Part shown: positions 9,616 to 22,009 of the stretch, one piece after another
How the letters are laid out: each line of letters begins with the position of its first letter
Numbering within the stretch: position 1 is the stretch's first letter
Source: Lyophyllum atratum
Lineage: Eukaryota > Basidiomycota > Agaricomycetes > Agaricales > Lyophyllaceae
DNA length: 64,000 nucleotides
Direction of reading: 5' to 3'
NCBI GenBank assembly: GCA_014905825.1
Contig: JACGCN010000001.1
Coordinates: 1 to 64,000 of the forward strand
The notes under the pieces: generated by a model
Seen by the model: the letters and a program-made list of their open reading frames with translations, nothing else
What the model was told of the DNA's origin: nothing
The model's database searches: none
Translations under genes and position numbers: made by a program

Positions 9616-12275
9616 ATGTCTGCAACCGAAGCCTCCGCACAACCTCAGGCAAGAGCTGGAGGCACTCCCCGTGGAACTGGCAAGAGGGGCGGTTCCAAAA
9701 GCCGAGGTGGAACCCAGAACAATCGAGGAGGTCGACCAACGCGCGCGAACGGAAAGGCCCCAGTGAATGCACCGGCTGAAGTTTCTCAGGAAAAGCAGCA
9801 GGTGACTGAAGCCGCGCCTGCCGCAGATGGAAGTGACGATCCGGACGTGTGCTGGATTTGCGCTGAACCGGTGAAGTACTACTCCGTATCGGAGTGTAAC
9901 CACCGGACCTGCCATGTCTGTGCTTTGCGACTACGAGCACTCTATAAAAGGACAGATTGTACATTCTGCAAGGTGCTTCTCTCAACGAAAGTTACAGTCA
10001 CGGTCGTTCATGCCTCCTGACAGGATCCTCAACCCTCTGTGATATTCACCGTCTCTCCGGATGCCCTGTTCTCCTCATTCACGCCGGAATCTATCGCTTT
10101 CAAAGATGCGAAACTGTCTATCTTCTTTGAGACACAGGAGATGATGGAGGAGACACTCATTCTCCTCCGGTTCAACTGCCCTGACCCAGATTGCGCCTAC
10201 ATCGGGAACGGCTGGGGTGACTTGAAACTACACGTTCGAGCAACGCATGGAAAGCTCATGTGGTACGTGATACTTCTCATGTTTCTCGACGCAGACCCTC
10301 GTTCGTAATATGCTTATCGTGAATCTCAGTGATCTTTGCGTCCGCTCGAAAAAGGTCTTCGCGCACGAGCATGCCTTGTATCCCCCGAATGTTCTCTCCT
10401 TACATCTTCCGTCCTTGTACCACAGGCCACATGGCAAACCCATATCTAAGGAACAGATCGAGGGTGGGGTGCACCCGTTGTGCGAATTTTGTCGCGAATG
10501 TTTCTTCAGTGACGACGAGCTTTACGCGCATATGAGGGAAAGACACGAGGAGTGCTTTATTTGCAAACGAAACGAAGTCCGGGATCAGTAGTGAGCTGCT
10601 TTTCCTGTCGGTTGCCAATGCCGTTTTGGACTGACTGGGACTTTCGATAGCTTTCAAAATTATGAGAGTCTAGTAAGAGCTTTTCAGGCTCCTGTTGGCG
10701 CTCATGAAGACTGAAGCGAAATTTTCACTGTTCAGGAAAATCATTTCAACAAAGCGCATCACCCGTGCCCCCAAGGTCAATGCCTAGCCCGCAAATTCGT
10801 CGTGTTCAACACACCTCTTGATCTCCAAGCCCACATGGTAGAGGAACACGGAAACGACATGTCTTCTCGTGACAAAAAGAACGCTCAACGAATACAAGCC
10901 GAATTTGAATTCGAGGAAGTGGGTATCGGAGGTCGACATGGACGCCGGGATCGCGGTCACAGGGATCGCGAACGTGAACCGCCCCCTCATCAAAGGCAAT
11001 CTGGACAGCAGGAGCATGCAACGGCCGCTGCTTCTGCTCCGACTCCTCCGGCCGGCATCGTGCGACCTCCTGGGCCTGGCCGCCGCAGGGAAGGCTTCGG
11101 CGCGAGTTTAACCGCCGATGGTGGTGGAAACTCGCCAAACCACGCCACTCCTGAACAGAGTCGACCACCATCTCCACCGCGAGCTGACGTGGACCCCGCC
11201 GTCGCAGAGTGAGTTTTTGTACATGCCATAATCTCCCGGCTAACGTCCCATCCTTCTACTGCAGGAGACACGCCATTTTTATTGCCCGATTGCAATCTTT
11301 AGCCACCAACCCTACGAGTGCTGTGCCCGTAGTCAAAGCCGCCATCCGCAGCTATCGTGCATCGGAATCAAGCGCTAAGGACCTCATTTCTACGATCTGG
11401 AATGTCCTCGATCAAAATCTCGAGCACACAGCGAGCATTATTAATGCCTTCGTCGACATACTCGACCAGGAAGAGAAGAAGCAGGATTTGCTGGCTGCAT
11501 GGAAAGGATTTGATATCGAGGTCCGTCTCTTCTTGGGCCTCCACACATTCCATCAGACGGCTGAGCCGACTTTCAGCAACGTCGACAATTCCCAGACCTG
11601 GTTCCGACAGCGATTGCACCAGGAAATGCAGCATATGCTGCTATCACCACAGGCCGAGTTCTGAACGCCAAACATGTCACTGCTACCCGCTCTTCCCAGC
11701 GCTCCTCCCGACAAGTCTGGGATCGTGTCGCACAGGCCGCGGGATCGTCTCTGCCAGTCAACCAGTATCACGCCCCTAGGCCCGTGGATCGCTTCCCAGC
11801 ACTACCGGCATCGACTGCTGGACCGTCACAACCTGCCCACCGCCAAGGGCAGCGCAACACCCCTTGGTCCGCAAGTGGGTCCTCCGGCTTCCGCCCAGCC
11901 GCCGGAGCCATGCCCACCCCCGCTCAAGCCTCGTCGACTCACATCACCGTCATCCCTAATCCTCAATCGTCGAAACCATCGTCAGGGCGAAGCACGCCGC
12001 AACCGCCTCCACCGAAGCTGTCCAACTCGCTCTTCCCGGAGCTGCCCTCGTCTGCACCGGCGAGACATAAGGCGCCTGTGAGCGGGAACGTCTCGCTGAG
12101 GAATATTTTAGGAAACCCAACACCGCCAACTGGGACTGCTTGGGCAGCGGCGGGTGCTCAGGCCGCACCGGCTGCTGACAGTGGCGATGGCACGGCTGCA
12201 GGCCCTGGAAAGGGGAAGAAGGGCAAGGGGAAAGGGAAGCAGACACTGTTCACACTTGGGTCCTTCCCATCGTAG
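9616..12275 (+). CDS. HEL2: RING-type E3 ubiquitin ligase Hel2/ZNF598, 768 aa
   Basis: Senses collided ribosomes and ubiquitinates small-subunit proteins to start ribosome quality control (known of the family). Exons: 9616-9972, 10024-10262, 10330-10590, 10651-10672 (22 bp), 10736-11208, 11265-11520, 11577-12275. After a Gly/Arg-rich N-terminus, the RING begins CWICAEPVKYYSVSECNHRT (Cys79, Cys82) and ends with CTFC near 119. Zinc fingers follow: CPDPDCAYIG...HVRATHG (about 170-197), CEFCRECFFSDDELYAHMRE (about 252-272) and CPQGQCLARKFVVF...HMVEEHG (about 300-331). A folded block before the tail has LISTIWNVLDQNLEH and QRRQFPDLVP. The end is GKKGKGKGKQTLFTLGSFPS, a signature tail of fungal Hel2. 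The last intron removes a false stop at 11662-11664. An upstream in-frame start at 9514 is less likely than MSATEAS. Confidence 0.92.
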
Positions 12276-12590
12276 GTGGGGAGCAATTTGTGCTGTCACC
12301 GTACCTGAGTTACTTGAAGCTTGAATCTATGAATTTGGAGTTAGTCTACAAGTCAATTATTGGGATTGCTTTTATCATCATCCGCCTGTGGGTCTGCAGT
12401 CCGGGTTATACTTTGAGATTAGAGCGCAGTTTTCCGAGAGCTTCTCGCTCATGAAATGCAAAGTCTATGATATATTAAAGTGGAGGGAATAAGCAAAGCA
12501 GTATTATCCTGCGAGAGCATGAGATACGCGCAATGATCGAAAAAAACCAACACAACGCACCACGAGCAACCGAGTCCTCCAGAGCCCAGA
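12276..12590. other. Convergent 3' intergenic spacer
   Basis: Lies between the stops of Hel2 (plus) and mL54 (minus). AT-rich; holds presumably both 3' UTRs. Nothing else seen. Confidence 0.5.
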
Positions 12591-13014
12591 TCACTGCGTC
12601 GACATGAAGTTCCTATCCTTTATACGCTGCTTATTCTCTATTCGTCTCCGTACTCTCTCAGCCTTCCCTCCTGGACCATCCTCCGGATAGACTTTGGCCT
12701 GTAGGATCGTCCATAGCCATTCCGGATACTCCTCGTCAGCGAGAGCAAGGACGGGTGGCTGCCCCTTAAGATAATTGACGCCTGTGATCACAGTATCTTT
12801 TGTACATGAGGACAGAGGTACTATGGGTGCTTCGAAAAATAGAATTTTGTCAACAGAGACGCGGCGTGGCAGACAGAGGGTACGTACCTGCGGCTGCTGG
12901 TGTCTTTTTGGTCTTTTCTGCAGCATTTGAGTATGATACGCTGCTTGTGGCAAACCCACGAGCTCTGCAGAGACAACAGAACTCTGGTCGTCTAAGGACG
13001 CGGAGGAAGGACAT
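12591..13014 (-). CDS. MRPL37: Mitochondrial large-subunit ribosomal protein mL54, 121 aa
   Basis: Component of the mitochondrial 54S ribosomal subunit. Exons on the minus strand: 13014-12888 and 12829-12591, with a 58 bp intron. The N-terminus (MSFLRVLRRPEFCCLCRARG) is Arg-rich, amphipathic and without acidic residues, as in a mitochondrial targeting peptide. The mature part has VITGVNYLKGQPPVLALADE, EYPEWLWTIL, EDGPGGKAERVRRR and a closing QRIKDRNFMSTQ, which are the conserved blocks of fungal mL54/MRPL37 as I recall them. The 5' splice site was chosen by phase and by removing the unrelated upstream frame. Confidence 0.88.
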
Positions 13015-16000
13015 TGGCGTGACGTGATTCCGAATGTCACGCGTCGGTCTCCTACAAAATGTCACACTTTGAAATGGGCGGCGTGGCGGAGTCGCAAGCG
13101 GCAAGGAAAATATCTAAATAAATACTCTACAGAAACAAGAGATCTGGATGGTATGAGTATAAGTACAGTGGATTTTTGGGCGTACATTAATCGTCCATTT
13201 GAATAAATAGTTATCTAAGACTAGCTCTTGAGTTCTCGCCGGGCGCTCGCAGCGCCACTTCGGGTTGTCCGAGGTGCGCAAATATGATAGGTCCTCCCCG
13301 AAAAATTGCAGAGTCGTAATGGCTGATGACGTTGCCGTTGGCGGCGTCGACATTAATTATTCTCTTGAGATTGAGCAACGAGTGGGAGGCAATAAGTGAG
13401 AATATTCTGTCGGGGAGTTAGTATTACAAGTATTCGACGGATGAACTGAACACTAACACGACGCTTAGTCTATTTCCAGCCGAATTTCGCCTGAGTGTAT
13501 AGCTGGAATCGTGATGAGTAGAAGACGCACGTATTGGTAAGATCGACAAGGGTCGGTCTACCTACCAACAAGTTCAGGACTGTTGCGATTATACAAGCTA
13601 AGGAGGAGTAAAGTATCTTTAAAGATGGACGGCGTCTAGAACTTACTCATGACGCCTAAGAACCAGAAAATACCATCTCGAAGAAACAAAGTAATCGTAG
13701 GCATTTTTCCTGCGACTCCCATTCGAAATGCTTTCAAGCACCTGTACACTGTCATACCGAATATTAAGAACGCCTGGGAACTCTTTCAGATCGTGGAGGA
13801 TGTGAGATGCAAAATGGCTTTACCGCGACCGACGGAGGGATGGCATTAAGCGCCAGAGAGTGTGGAACACCTGGCCAGACAAGGGGTACAATATCAGAGA
13901 GGCTGCATTCAGGAAACATTGATGCGGAAGTACTTCGGCGATGACAGCCCGTAGGAACAGGTCTGCAGTGCAGTTAAGCGCCAGCAGAAAGCAGGAACTT
14001 ACAAGCACCGCTATGAAGATTTACCTAAGATGAATATAGCCTGCGAGAATCGATATGTTAGTCTTGTGGCTGCTAGAAGACTTGGACAAATATTGCCTTC
14101 TGCTCTTGGGACAACTAAACTTTCAATCAGAAGCCTGCGGGAATGGCTTTTTGCTCAGCCATATCGATCATCGGATATATGCAATTCTGCTCACATAACC
14201 GCGAACTCGACTGTGTCAAGGCTCAGTTAGCAAGATTTAAAGCGGGATGTAAGTCACACGGCTTTACCTAGAATCAATGGGATAAAAAGGAGGAGCAGCC
14301 GCGTATCCTTTTCGTATAGTAACCAAACTCTAAGAGCAACCAGTGGTGAAAAGGAAGTATGGAAAGTCGGAAGCTCCGATGAGTATGCATACCTTAAGGC
14401 TAGTACGCTGTCGACCATGACGACTATAATTATAAAAGTTGTGCCTTCGATCTGTAAAGCGGCGTCAGTGGTGTAATCCCAGGGAAGATGGTATAAGTCC
14501 ACCCAATAGAAGACTCGACAGCTGGGGAAGAATTCAGTCTACTCTGCAACAGCTCAGGAGAAAACGTCGTACAGCTTCAGGCTGGTCAATCAGTGTTCAC
14601 GCAAAGGATGGAATACGCACAAAATCAGACGGCCTTTCCGTGAATCGCACTGACAAAAACACCCAACGTTCGAAAAAGTGCGTTATAACATAGAGTGATA
14701 AACTTACATATTGTCAAGAGACTGCGCACGGAAGTCGGAAATCAGAAGAAGGCCAAGATATAACTGATATCCCGGATGTAGTGCGCTTACCTGATTGCTA
14801 CGACACAAAGATAGCGATTCTATCCGTATCATGGACGTAAATCAGTGTTTGCTTGGGATGCGCTTTTAGAATTACCAAAAGCTGCAGAAGGATTGTCAAA
14901 GGAGAAGACATGATGCTGGCCTATGCGCGTACATAGCATGTTTTCATCATCGCCTTCCACCGGCGATCTTTCCACATCAATTCCACCTACGACGCTTTTT
15001 TGAGTGCTTTGAATGCAGAAGCCGAGGAAGGACGGGACTACCTCTTCCCCGAAGCAGATCACATGGTCATATCTTCACAGTATTTTGATGTAAGTTACAA
15101 GTCGGCTTGAGAAAAGCAAGATGAAGAACGTACAGTAGCCATGTCAGCGAAGCAACTATCGGGAGGAGGCTCTCAGGAGTCGTACGGTCAGAGAACACTG
15201 GAGCATTTCTTACCGGCAGCATAGTTTGTAATTCTTACGTCTGCGACGAGTTGAAGCAACATCTCCGGATCCGTTTGAGAGTCGGAGGAGTCGAACATCG
15301 GTTTGTCGATAGACATATAAGAGGAATAGGAATGGAAAAGATCTGAAGGCGTCCACGTTGACTTCCGGCGCCTTAAGATGACAGTCTGTGGTAGTTTTCC
15401 ATAGCGTAACCAGGGAGGGAGTCAGCGACTCAGCGGGAGTTTCGCTGCGCATGTCAGGCTCTGTCAGGCTGTTTGATGCCAGTCAAAACCCCATTCAGAG
15501 AAGAGCTCTTTCTATCGCTGATTTAACTCTATCTCACTTAATTATTCACCACGAACTGAGCCCTTTCCTCGAGCGGTCATATTTTTCTCGATGCGGGGCT
15601 TGCTCACATAAAGTCTGCCTGGATCCCAAGTGCTGTGATCATAATCCTTCACAACGAGACAAGGACAATTTTAATACGCACTGCCACGCGATCGAAACGC
15701 ATGCACGGATCTTCAGCTCTCGTTCGGTAGGAAATTATGCAAGGTCCTTGAAGGTAGTGGAACAAAACATGGCAACTGGTAGCTGCCAGTAGTAGTTGGG
15801 AGTCGGAACGCCCCCTCAGCGGCACTGATATTTTTGACACTCCGCCAACGTATCTTCTCGACGACAACATTCTGGTTGTCGACATCCTACAGTGTCCAGA
15901 TCCAGAATTCGACCTTCTTCTCCGGTTCGAGACCCATAATGAAAGTTTCTTAACCTCATCGTCTAAGGAGACATTCTGGTCACCGAAGCCATTGTACAGC

Positions 16001-16770
16001 CACAGGAAATGGTCACGGAGAAATTAATTTGTATGTTTACCGCATCTCATGCACCATGTTCTACGAAGTGTCTGATTTGCGCCATAAGAATCGGTGTTAC
16101 ATTCAGATTAAGCTTATAATCGGTCCTGCAATGTAGAATCCTCCAATATGTCCCTGCTTTTTTTTTCGCCGTGTTTCCCAAGCCTCTGCGTCTAAGTGTA
16201 GTCAAGAAGCAGAGCATCCTCCCAACCTCTAAACTTCTTTGAATTTTTGCTTTGTTCTGATAACAACGCGCGGGATGCGCTGGAAATTATCATAGTGTTT
16301 ACAGAAGGGCAGAGAAGGGCTAGGCACGTCGGATTGATCTCTGGTACAGGTGAGCATGCATCCATATCATCTTCATCATCATCTGATGTTGGTTTCGTAA
16401 CAGAAATGGGCTTTGGTGCGGTTAGATTGTAGTAAAGGTCATCGCAAGTGTTCACTCTCACTTCAAGTTCTAACCACATTCGGGCCTCGAATCTTCGCGT
16501 CCGCCATACCATACCATTCTCGCCGTAAACCTTCAGGCTACCACTCACTCCCCCCTTTGGCAACCCACCCGGCCTCCCCCGCATTTGTCATCACTCCCAC
16601 CTCGTACGGTCAGATGATCCTCGATCTGCAACCGGCGTCTTTACCAGCACTCAGGCCCCCGTCAATAATCATGGACCCCCCACACATGGGTTTAACACTG
16701 GGTATATCACACCCTAATCGTAACATTAGCCCCCTTTTACCCATAGGCCTCCTCCACCAGCGAAACGACT
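13015..16770. other. Gene-poor decayed region, 3.7 kb
   Basis: No complete gene found on either strand. Coding-like pieces are all short and broken: minus 13400-13220 (IINVDAANGNVISHYDSAIF), minus 14500-14260 (membrane-like, listed separately) and plus 15825-16020 (LLDDNILVVDILQCPDPEFD). A 130-codon minus frame at 16584-16192, with an acidic run, sits in the promoter of the alcohol dehydrogenase. The pattern fits old pseudogenes or decayed mobile DNA. I see no terminal repeats or RT motifs. Confidence 0.5.
14254..14502 (-). pseudogene. Fragment of a multi-pass membrane protein (DUF6533-like)
   Basis: The minus frame reads DYTTDAALQIEGTTFIIIVV, then MVDSVLAL, then after a possible small intron ALRVWLLYEKDTRLLLLFIP. 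The phrase LRVWLLYEKD(T/S)R followed by a hydrophobic helix is typical of the large basidiomycete DUF6533 seven-helix family. No start, no remaining helices and no stop context are present, so it looks like a remnant. Family assignment is tentative. Confidence 0.35.
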
Positions 16771-18379
16771 ATGGCACCCGAGATACCAAAGACAGCAAGA
16801 GCCGCCGTACTCAGCGAGTTCAACCAGGCGTACGCCCTGAAGGACGACCAACCCGTTAAGCAGGCGTCGGAACTCGCGCCGGGGGAGTGCCTCATCAAGG
16901 TCGAGTACTCGGGCGTGTGTCATTCGGATTTGCATATTCAAAAGGGGGATTGGGCGCGCAAGGCGATGCTGCCGCTTATTGGGGGGCATGAGGCGGTTGG
17001 ACAGGTCGTGGCGATTGGGGAGCATAGTGATGCTGGGACGATTAAGATTGGGGATCGGGTGGGGGTTAAGTGGATTGCGGATGTGTGCTTGAAGTACGGG
17101 TTGTAGTTTTGTCTTTTGTTTGAAGGGTGGCTGACGGCATTGTAGGTGTGAGATGTGTCGGAAGGGAAATGAATCATGTTCGTAGGAGTGTGGCTGAAGC
17201 CTTATGTGCTAAAAGGTCCCGTTCCATCAGGTTGTCCATTGAGCTTCGCAAGGTCGCATGGTTTCACCGTGCAAGGCACCTTTGCTGAATACGTGGTACG
17301 TGAATACTCAGCTTAAGATTTCCCCTCGGCTGGCCTGACTTTGACCAAAGGTGTCCTACATCAACTACGTCACACCTATACCGGATGGCCTCGACAGCGC
17401 AGCTGCGACTCCTATCCTCTGCGCGGTAGGATCTATCGTAATTTGGGTCATTCTGCTGCTGATGCAAAGGTACAGGGAATGACAGTATACAAAGCACTGA
17501 AACAGGCGAACGTCACAATCGGCGACTGGGTCTCCATTTCAGGCGCTGGAGGTGGTCTTGGGCATCTCGGTATTGTCTCCAACACTTTCGGACAATCGAT
17601 AATCCTAACTTAAAGGCTGCAGCTGTTCAATATGCAGTCGCCATGGGCCTGCGTGTTCTCGCCATTGGTAAGGAGTCCATGACCGTGGCGTGACTATTGT
17701 GGCTTACTTTCTACAGACACTGGTGAAGCAAAGAAAGAGCTATGTCTCAGGCTCGGCGCTGAGAAATGGGTCGACTTTAAGGAGTCCGAAGACCTCACCA
17801 AGGATGTTCAGGCCGCCACTGACGGTTTGGGTCCCCAAGCTGCCATCATTGCTGCTGGCGACGTAAAGCATCTTGACCTCCGGACCATATTCAAACCTTT
17901 GACACCATTTTTTCTAGGAACGGCCGTTCAACCAAGCTCTCATGTACCTCCGCTTCACTGGGACATTGGTCGCGGTCGGAATGCCTGGTAACAACGCCCT
18001 GCTTAAAGTGCCAGTTACCCTTTTGATTGGGAAGGTGTGCCTTGGATTCTTTCCGTCCATCTTTATCTCCTGATATCTTGTTTGCAGAGCCTCACGATCT
18101 TGGGCTCGGCCATTGGGTGAGGATGCAATCACATCCACTCTACAGTGGTTATATAATGAGGATTTTAGCAATCGACAAGACGTTGCAGAGGCACTCCAGA
18201 TAGCGGCCCAGGGCAAGGTGAAATGCCAATATCAAGTGCGGGAACTGAATGAACTCAACAAGTGGGCTTTCTTCTCACTGATGCTTATGCACCCCTGACC
18301 CTGCATACGTATTGATTCCAGGATTTTCGAAGAGATGGAGAGTGGGAAAGTTGCTGGTCGGATCCTCTTGAAAATGTGA
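16771..18379 (+). CDS. Zinc-dependent alcohol dehydrogenase, 358 aa
   Basis: NAD(P)-dependent, medium-chain dehydrogenase interconverting alcohols and aldehydes; cytosolic in the absence of a targeting peptide. Eleven exons: 16771-17093, 17146-17177, 17231-17295, 17351-17425, 17476-17569, 17623-17667, 17717-17862, 17918-18034, 18088-18116 (29 bp), 18169-18261, 18322-18379. Catalytic Zn ligands Cys50 (VCHSD) and His73 (GGHEAVG) are present. The structural Zn loop is [15 protein letters not shown], with correct C-x2-C-x2-C-x7-C spacing once exon 2 ends at 17177. The Rossmann motif [15 protein letters not shown] is intact, followed by [15 protein letters not shown]. Length equals yeast-type ADH1 class. 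The exon 2/3 join was selected over an alternative donor three bases later because only it keeps frame. Confidence 0.92.
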
Positions 18380-18639
18380 ACTGTATAATATTATTCTATG
18401 ACTGTATGTATATCATATGTACGAATACAACTGCCTGCGACATGCCCATGTTCGCGCGACACTGCTCCAAGAGGGAGCCGAAAGTTGGAATAGGGCGGCA
18501 GTTGGCAGTTGTGTCAGGTTGTGACGTGCTGAGTCGTGACAGGTTACGTGTCAGAGGCGGGCCTAAATTGGAGTCAACAGACTCTGCAAGGTCTGGCCAT
18601 TTACTCCTTGCTCCCCATTCTCCACGACAATCCAGCCGC

Positions 18640-21570
18640 ATGGCGACATCGTTCGCGGCGTATGCCTCCCAATTCTTGAACAGGCAGCAAGCTGGTTCAT
18701 CGAGCTTGGCCTCCTCGCAGCCCATGTTCTTCTCGTTCAACACTGACGATGGATCTCGTGCCGGCCATAACCCCGACACTGATCTTGATGACCTCGACGA
18801 CCCCCATCTTCGAGAAAGTGGGGCCAGCAGGGCTACCTATGGCCGACACGGCGATGCGGAAGAGGATGATGACCCATATCTCCGCCTGGACGAAGACGAA
18901 CGAACAGGGAGACCGGGGTTCAATTCAAGACATTACAATTCTCAGTCAATCCCCCTCATAGCCTCCGAGGACGGCTCATTAAGTCCAGAAGACTCGCCAA
19001 AAGGCTGGCTAGCTCATCTGGCATCCCCCATGATGAGACATGTTCGTCCAAGGTCTCGTTCACCCTCACCCTCACCTTCAGACTCCTCCGGTTCGGCGCC
19101 CCCTCCAGACTTATATGGCCCAGAAACGATTCACATCCACCCCTCTCCACCTCCACCTCCACCTTCGACCAACAGAGCGCCCGTCTCACTATCGCTCACG
19201 GAGTCCCTTCTACCTAGAGACGGCCGTTCCAGGCCGCTTGACGTATTTTCGCTACCCGACCCTCGACACACCCCAAGGGGCCGCCGGAAATACAACGACT
19301 CTACATGGACAGCGATATGGTGTGCCGGCGTCTCTCTATGCATCGTGTTCTCCATCGTGCTCCTCTTTGTTACCCAGAAACCTCACCATTCGCCACGCAC
19401 TTTGCCGTACACGACCCTGTTGCACACGGTGCCGATGCTCACGATCCTTACAGTCCTGAGTGCATTCGCTGCCTACACACACATATTTCTGTTGCGAATA
19501 TTCGTGCGTCCAGTCATGATGGCGACTTCTGTGTTTATCCCCGCAACGCTATTTATTTCTGCGCTATGGGCATTTGTGGGAAGTTTCATGTGGGACGGTG
19601 ATACTGAACCGACTTGGGGGGAAACTTATGGGTAAGTCATATTCTCATTGAGACATTCATCGATATTCGCAGGGTTGTCACGCCAAACATGCACGAAGTT
19701 GGTCATGCGGGGGGGAACCTACTGTTCTTCGATCCCCTATCGTTGTTCGTATATCGAAATGCAACCAGACGGGGGATTGAATGAGTAACTGTTCTGTCTT
19801 GGCTGTTCATGCATACTCTTCCCTGCTATCATACCCTGTCTCATACAATTTATTGACCACTTTCTTCTAGACTTCGCCTCTTCTCTCTAGTACCTCTAGT
19901 TCTGTGCATAATCACCGCTCGTAGACTCGTCGACCTCCCAAGAGAAATGCATGTAACATCATCAACCCTAACCTTAACGACCGAACTACTCATCAACAAT
20001 CCATTCCTCCTCGCATTGTCCCCCGTCATCCTCCTGATCACTCTCATCACATCGATACCCTTCATTACACTCATATTCCGCCTTCTCTTGATTGGCTACG
20101 TCTCTCGACCATCTCCAGGAAGTTCCGCGTGGGAATGGCATGCCCATGGATGGGCGAACTGGGCCATCGCCGCAGCTGCTGCGGTCTGGTTGTGGACGTG
20201 GGGCGTCGCACGAGGCATCCTGCGTATGACATGCGCTAGTGTTATTGGAGCTTGGTACTATGCGGAGTATGTCATAATTTCTATCATACGTTCTATTTTT
20301 GGCTCATTCACTCATTTCGTCCAGCCCCGATGCCCTGCCGCCCCCTCCAATGTCAACACATACAATCCACGCCGCGTTAACACGGTCAACCGGGCCGTCT
20401 CTGGGGTCCATAGTTCTCTCAGCCCTTCTCCTCACAATCATACGTATGCTCACGCTCCTCACGCTCTTCCTCCACCGCCTACCCCTATACATTCCGGCAC
20501 GCGCGTTCTTTGTCGTCTCGGGCATCCGCACGGTTGTGGGTTACCTTGAAACAGTGACCACCGCTCTCAGCAAGTATGCGCTGGTATATTCAGGGCTGAC
20601 CGGGGACCCCTTTATGAACAGTGCCAGGCGTGCGAGGGCTCTCACAAGCGGTGTAGAGGCAAAGTCTGGGAGAATGGGATACGGCGTCGAACGTATGTGC
20701 TTTCTTTTTATTGTAACAACCTGCTAACCAAAGGTTGGTTTGCAGCGCCTTTGATGCTTTTGACCGTCGCGCCGCTGACGCTGACGTTTCCGTTCGCGCT
20801 AATGACGTATCTGTTCGTGGCACATACTCTGAATGCACCTGGAGAAGCGTTGGGTGCTGCCATGCTCGCAGGAGGGGTCATAGCTCTCGTTGGACTTTTC
20901 TGCGTTGGGCTCGTACAAGACACGTAAGTCTCTTTTGACTATCATCGCAGGGCGGGTGCTAAACCGTGACACGCGAATCAGGGCGGATACTTTGTACATC
21001 TGTTATTGCATTGATAAGGATATGGGTCAGCGCCGGCGAGAGGAGGTGTTCGCGACTGTAAGCATCCTATTTCCAAACCCTGAATCGTACACGTACTTAC
21101 GGTCTCCGCAGTTCGAATACGGCACTCCACCACGCGCCCAACGTCCACGGCAGCCGGCGGCACCTCCGCACTCTCACCCATCGTCGGAACCTCAACGCAA
21201 GCAGGGTCCGAAGTCCTCGGCGCCCCCGCAGCCGCAGTACATGCCTTCAGAATCGACCTCACGATATCTCCCACGTCAACCACTCCTGCCGCCCTCGCCA
21301 TCATTACATCCCAACGACCATGAGGACGACCTCAACCCCTTCCAACAGAGCTACTTGGATGATAACCCAGCCCTTCAGGCCGTTCTTCCGCCGGCGTCTG
21401 CTCCGGTGCCCACATCTCGAGCTGTGTCGCCGCCTCCTCGGCCAATGAAATCGAGTGCTGAGCTCAACATGAAAAGGAATGTTGACTCGGCCTCTCCGAA
21501 TCAGGTGGAGAGCGATGATGAGGAGCTAGCGGATGGGTCCCAGTTTTTCCCTGGCTCGGGATTCTTCTAG
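18640..21570 (+). CDS. PNS1: PNS1/choline transporter-like membrane protein, 822 aa
   Basis: Member of the CTL/SLC44 family, multi-pass proteins of the plasma membrane; fungal Pns1 has no settled function. Exons: 18640-19631, 19871-20266, 20325-20692, 20746-20923, 20982-21057, 21112-21570. Residues 1-215 are acidic and Pro/Ser-rich, with no helices. Membrane helices begin at WTAIWCAGVSLCIVFSIVLL and continue through all exons. Family marks are WAFVGSFMWDGDTEPTWGET, the block LRLFSLVPLVL...ARRLVDLP, and YICYCIDKD near the end of the folded part. The last exon is a Pro-rich cytosolic tail. The first intron is 239 bp, four times the local norm; its ends are fixed by GG|A CTT CGC continuity. An ATG-independent frame upstream of 18640 (from 18376) was ignored. 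Confidence 0.88.
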
Positions 21571-22009
21571 ATGTGTCAAGGTAGCAAATACATGTGAATA
21601 CTATTTAGACCTACTATTTTGATGAATTGCCCTCTGAGGCGCGTGTTATGAAGTTCACAATCCTGCTCCTTCACGGTGGTTTGAATACATTCAAATAAAA
21701 TCGAAACCATGCTTTACAACAGAGTACATGCATAAGTACGCGCAGGAGAGATTGAAATGACATACTCTATACGTATCTACTCCAACTTCGATCCTTTGGC
21801 TTGCCTGAGAATCCGACCGATAACCAAATACATTCAATTCATACTTACTGATATAATCCAAGCGTTACGTAGAACACGGAGAATAGAGGGGATAGTAGGT
21901 AATACACAGAGGATATAAATTTAAGGAAAGCAGAACACGGAACATCGCTGAGTAGCGAGTAATCTGTGCAATATAATTCAGGACTTGCAACACCTGAGGC
22001 TGAATACTC
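21571..22009. other. Convergent 3' intergenic spacer
   Basis: Between the PNS1 stop (plus) and the CENP-C stop (minus). AT-rich, several TATA-like and polyadenylation-like A/T runs; no gene seen. Confidence 0.5.

Noticed and set aside
16192..16584. 130-codon minus-strand frame with an acidic run
   Set aside because: It has an ATG but no recognisable domain, overlaps the promoter of the alcohol dehydrogenase, and starts with a low-complexity Gly/Arg peptide.
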